Part shown: positions 61,328-64,000 of the stretch, piece by piece
How the letters are laid out: each line of letters begins with the position of its first letter
How positions within the stretch are numbered: the stretch's first letter is position 1
From: Monosporascus cannonballus
Taxonomy: Eukaryota; Ascomycota; Sordariomycetes; Xylariales
DNA length: 64,000 nt
Direction: 5' to 3'
Assembly (NCBI GenBank): GCA_004154925.1
Contig: QJNS01000102.1
Location: forward strand, 1 to 64,000
Translations under genes and position numbers: made by a program
The notes under the pieces: model-generated
What the model saw: the letters and a program-made list of their open reading frames with translations, nothing else
Databases searched by the model: none
Told to the model about the DNA's origin: nothing

Positions 61328-62696
61328 TATAGCAGCTAAGCAGGTTAACAAATTATTGAACCTAAGTCGTACGGGTTTATATAAGTAGGAATATTGTAGA
61401 ATTTTAAATAATAAAATACAATAACTTATTGCGTCTCGTACTATTAAAAGGGTTTTAAATAATAATTTGTTATTATAAGTTATTATTATTTAAATTATAC
61501 AAATAACGAAGGTATATATAATTTTTAATTATTTAACTAAAGATTTTCGAATACGTTATTTATTATAATTACGAATATATTAATAATTACCTAATACGTA
61601 AGTGATATAACAAGCTATTTTATTTTTATCGTTATAATCCTTTTTATAACCCTAGCTATATTAGGTTGAAATACGATTTCCCTTTTTTAAAAATCTTATT
61701 TTAAGATTTTGTTTCAGTAAATATCGAATTTTTATTATGGTTTCCCGTATTTTCAAAATTCGTTGCAAATCCCGTTCTTTTACAGCTCGTCGTATTAATC
61801 TAGTAAAAACCTTTGAAATATTTAATTTTAAAATAGTAACTTATTTTTGGTATTTTTCGAAACATTTATATCGCGAAATAATAGAAAACATTTGGCATTA
61901 TAAGGAACATATAATCTGCAACTCTTTTTAAAATAAAATAAATACCTTATTATTATTTTTTAAAAAAGTCATCGTCGTAAATATTAACATTGTGAATATA
62001 AAAGGATTTTAACAGAAAAAGGTTTACTAAAATTTTAATATCGTTAACTTAAAATCTGTTGTCGATATTAAAAAAAGAAATAAATTTTTTTAATTTGTTT
62101 CAAATGCGTTATAATAATATAACGTAATTTTTAATTTTAAAATAAATTAAAAAAGCCGAAAAAAATAATAAATTACTGTTAACACTGTTGTAATTATATT
62201 AATATGAGCCGTTATTTATTTTAATTTATTCGATTTTAATTTATAGAATCAGCTTTTTATCGACTTTAATTAAAATGTTTATTAACGATTTTATTATTAT
62301 TACTAAAGTTCTTTAATAAGCATTAAGTATTTATAAAATGTTTTTACAAGTTTCTATGTATTTTTAAAATTTGAATAATTTTTATTTAATTATATACCAG
62401 GTAAGTCCGATTTCCTTTTATATATTAATATTTTGTTTATATCGTTTTGTTTCGTATAAATTTTAATTGTATTTATTATTAATTTACATAAGAAAAATTT
62501 AAAAAAGCAAAATAAAATTTAACTTTAAATAAAAGCTTTAATTAACAATTATTTTTTAAACTTTTTTAGTAACATTATATGAATCGATATATTTAAAAAC
62601 AAATATTTTGCTAAGTGTTTTTATTTAAATTGTTTTTATAATAAGATAAATTATTCTCTTTTTTTAGAAAATTTATTCTTTTATTTAACGACTAGA
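61328..62696 (-). mobile_element. truncated gypsy element C
   Basis: Starts with an LTR (61328-61673) collinear with the left LTRs of A and B, followed by about 1 kb of internal sequence. That stretch aligns with B from its antisense ORF through the chromodomain/integrase end (compare 62390-62690 with 48490-48830). It is cut where element E begins at 62697. It has the same polarity as A and B. Confidence 0.75.
61737..61931 (+). pseudogene. antisense-ORF remnant in gypsy C
   Basis: A 64-codon frame starting ATG GTT TCC CGT at the same distance from the LTR as the ATG of the antisense ORF in B. It is basic at the N-terminus (MVSRIFKIRCKSRSFTARR), with position and direction as in A (36738) and B (47901). 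The residue sequence is badly eroded. Confidence 0.5.
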
Positions 62697-64000
62697 TGTT
62701 ATAACATAACGGTCTTGGCTCCTGAAAACGGTCGGGATCCTGAAGAGCCAGACCACGACCCAGCCAAGAAGTCACGTGACTGGCTCAAAAGGCTTAAGGG
62801 CCCTGATTAATCAAAAGAGCTTAAGCTGGATAAGCACCAGAAAAGGCTTAAAAGGGCTTAAGGGGACTTAATCAAAAAGACGCCGTTAAGCCGTAATAAG
62901 CACCTTAAGCCAGAAAAAAGATATATACGCTTATTATTTCCATAATTTAGATAGCATTAGCTTATAATAATAATTCGTTACCTAAGGTACCTTTGGTATT
63001 ACAAAACGTAATACGTTATTATATTTATTGTTTAAATTCTTACGATACTTTTGCTAATATAAATTTATATGATTAAAGTTTAATAATTAATTAAACCGCA
63101 TAATTCGTTATATATTGCAAACGTTTATTTAATAATACCGTCAAACTTTAAATAATACTTAATTCTGTCAAAATATCGACAAGTATTTAAAAAACCCTTA
63201 TTTAATAATTTCAAGCTCGAATTCGAAAATTAAAAAAAAGTCCGATAACTTAAGGTTACGCTATTTAGCTAAATAGCTTTCGCCTGCGTAAAACCAAAAA
63301 AGCTAAAGCCTTATAATAAAAAGGGTAATTTTCAAATTCTTTTAATTTAGGCACGAATTTACTTTCGTTTCTTAAACATTAATAACTTAGCGGATATGGT
63401 CTTAATAATAAAAATATGCCTAATAAAAAATACGGCTAATTAATTTAAACCTATTATGAGAAATGTTTTGCAAATAAGAAAATCGGATAAAAAAAACTTT
63501 ATTAATAAGATTTTTTCGCATTATACCAATTTCGAAAATAAAATACGGAATAATTTCGGCAATTCGGACATAAAACGATTTACGGTCCAGTAATTCTTAT
63601 AATTTTAATAAATAAACTTACGTTTAAATATGCCGTAATTTTTAAAAATTTTATAATTAAGGCCGGATAAGAAAATAATAAGGCCAATACCTTTATCGAT
63701 ATATTTTATAAAGAGTTGAAAGATAATATAATAAATAAAATTATTCGAATTAAATAATTAATTATTTTAAACTAATATATTACGAAAACAATTAAAATTA
63801 ATACTCAACAATTTGAAAAATAATAAGAAAAACAGGGATAATATATTTTACAGTTAGGGCATAATAACTTTAACTAAAGAAAAAAACAAAACGTATCTTT
63901 TATTTTTTACGGAACGGCGTTAGGACATATAGAATTCGGCGTTACCTATAAATAAAATTAAAGCCAGATTAAATATTTCAATTATGGTAAAATAAGATAT
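62697..64000 (+). mobile_element. gypsy element E, 5' part, running off the window
   Basis: The LTR 62697-63112 (416 bp, TGTTATAACATAACGG...CGTTATA) matches the solo LTR at 60369, including the CTTAAGGGCTTAAGG-type middle repeats. Internal sequence continues to the window end. The gag start region is readable on the plus strand at about 63140-63240 (PSNFK, stop, YLILSKYRQVFKKPLFNN), homologous to the minus-strand gag of B, so E faces the other way. Its 3' end is outside the window. It has probably inserted into element C. Confidence 0.75.

Overview
The window is nuclear DNA from a filamentous ascomycete (Pezizomycotina). The reasons are short GT-AG introns with CTAAC/CTGAC-type branch points, typical fungal families (Zn2Cys6 regulator, DHA2 transporter, ankyrin-CorA protein, ECM4-type glutathione transferase, BIM1/X325 copper protein), and a genome split into a GC-balanced gene part (1-30.6 kb) and a very AT-rich part (30.6-64 kb). 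Transposons in the AT-rich part carry what looks like repeat-induced point mutation (RIP): CpA/TpG scarce, TpA abundant, residual G and C mostly in CpG. The species cannot be named from this.

Gene part. A poly-T tract opens the window, followed by about 2 kb with no gene. Next comes a possible small cluster: a Zn2Cys6 regulator (2158-4968, -) transcribed divergently from a DHA2-type MFS exporter (5819-7881, +), then an EthA-type flavin monooxygenase (8217-9704, -) and an Old Yellow Enzyme (11377-12541, -). Both oxidoreductases are broken, so regulator and exporter remain beside dead tailoring or detoxification enzymes. Further on are an ankyrin/CorA-like membrane protein (13316-16572, -), a glutathionyl-hydroquinone-reductase-like GST (18698-19852, -), a small hydrophilic conserved protein (20534-20899, -), a conserved hypothetical (21785-22888, -), a Ser/Thr kinase (24881-26728, +), a GPI-anchored BIM1-like copper protein (27304-28128, -) and a conserved hypothetical with an apparent one-base frameshift (29322-30566, -). 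Multi-exon models were built by reading splice sites and checking that phase closes.

Transposon part. Composition changes about 40 bp upstream of the last gene. A less mutated island (about 32.6-34.86 kb) holds an F-box relic. A two-level inverted repeat lies at 35.42-35.74 kb. After that the architecture is unusually readable. Chromodomain Ty3/gypsy element A (36346-42919, target duplication GAATA) is followed 20 bp later by a Ty1/copia block in LTR-internal-LTR-internal-LTR form (42940-60090, duplication GATAC). A second gypsy, B, is nested in the first copia unit (47433-54049, duplication ATAAA). Then come a solo gypsy LTR (60369-60764, duplication ATTCG), a truncated gypsy C (from 61328) and the start of gypsy E on the opposite strand (from 62697, running off the window). 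A, B and C carry their pol genes on the minus strand.

The most interesting observation is that this gypsy family has an extra ORF antisense to pol. It sits just inside the 3' LTR, encodes a Cys-containing coiled-coil-like protein, and converges on or overlaps the chromodomain end of integrase. The same family's LTRs keep conserved ends but carry a different short tandem repeat in the middle in each subfamily.
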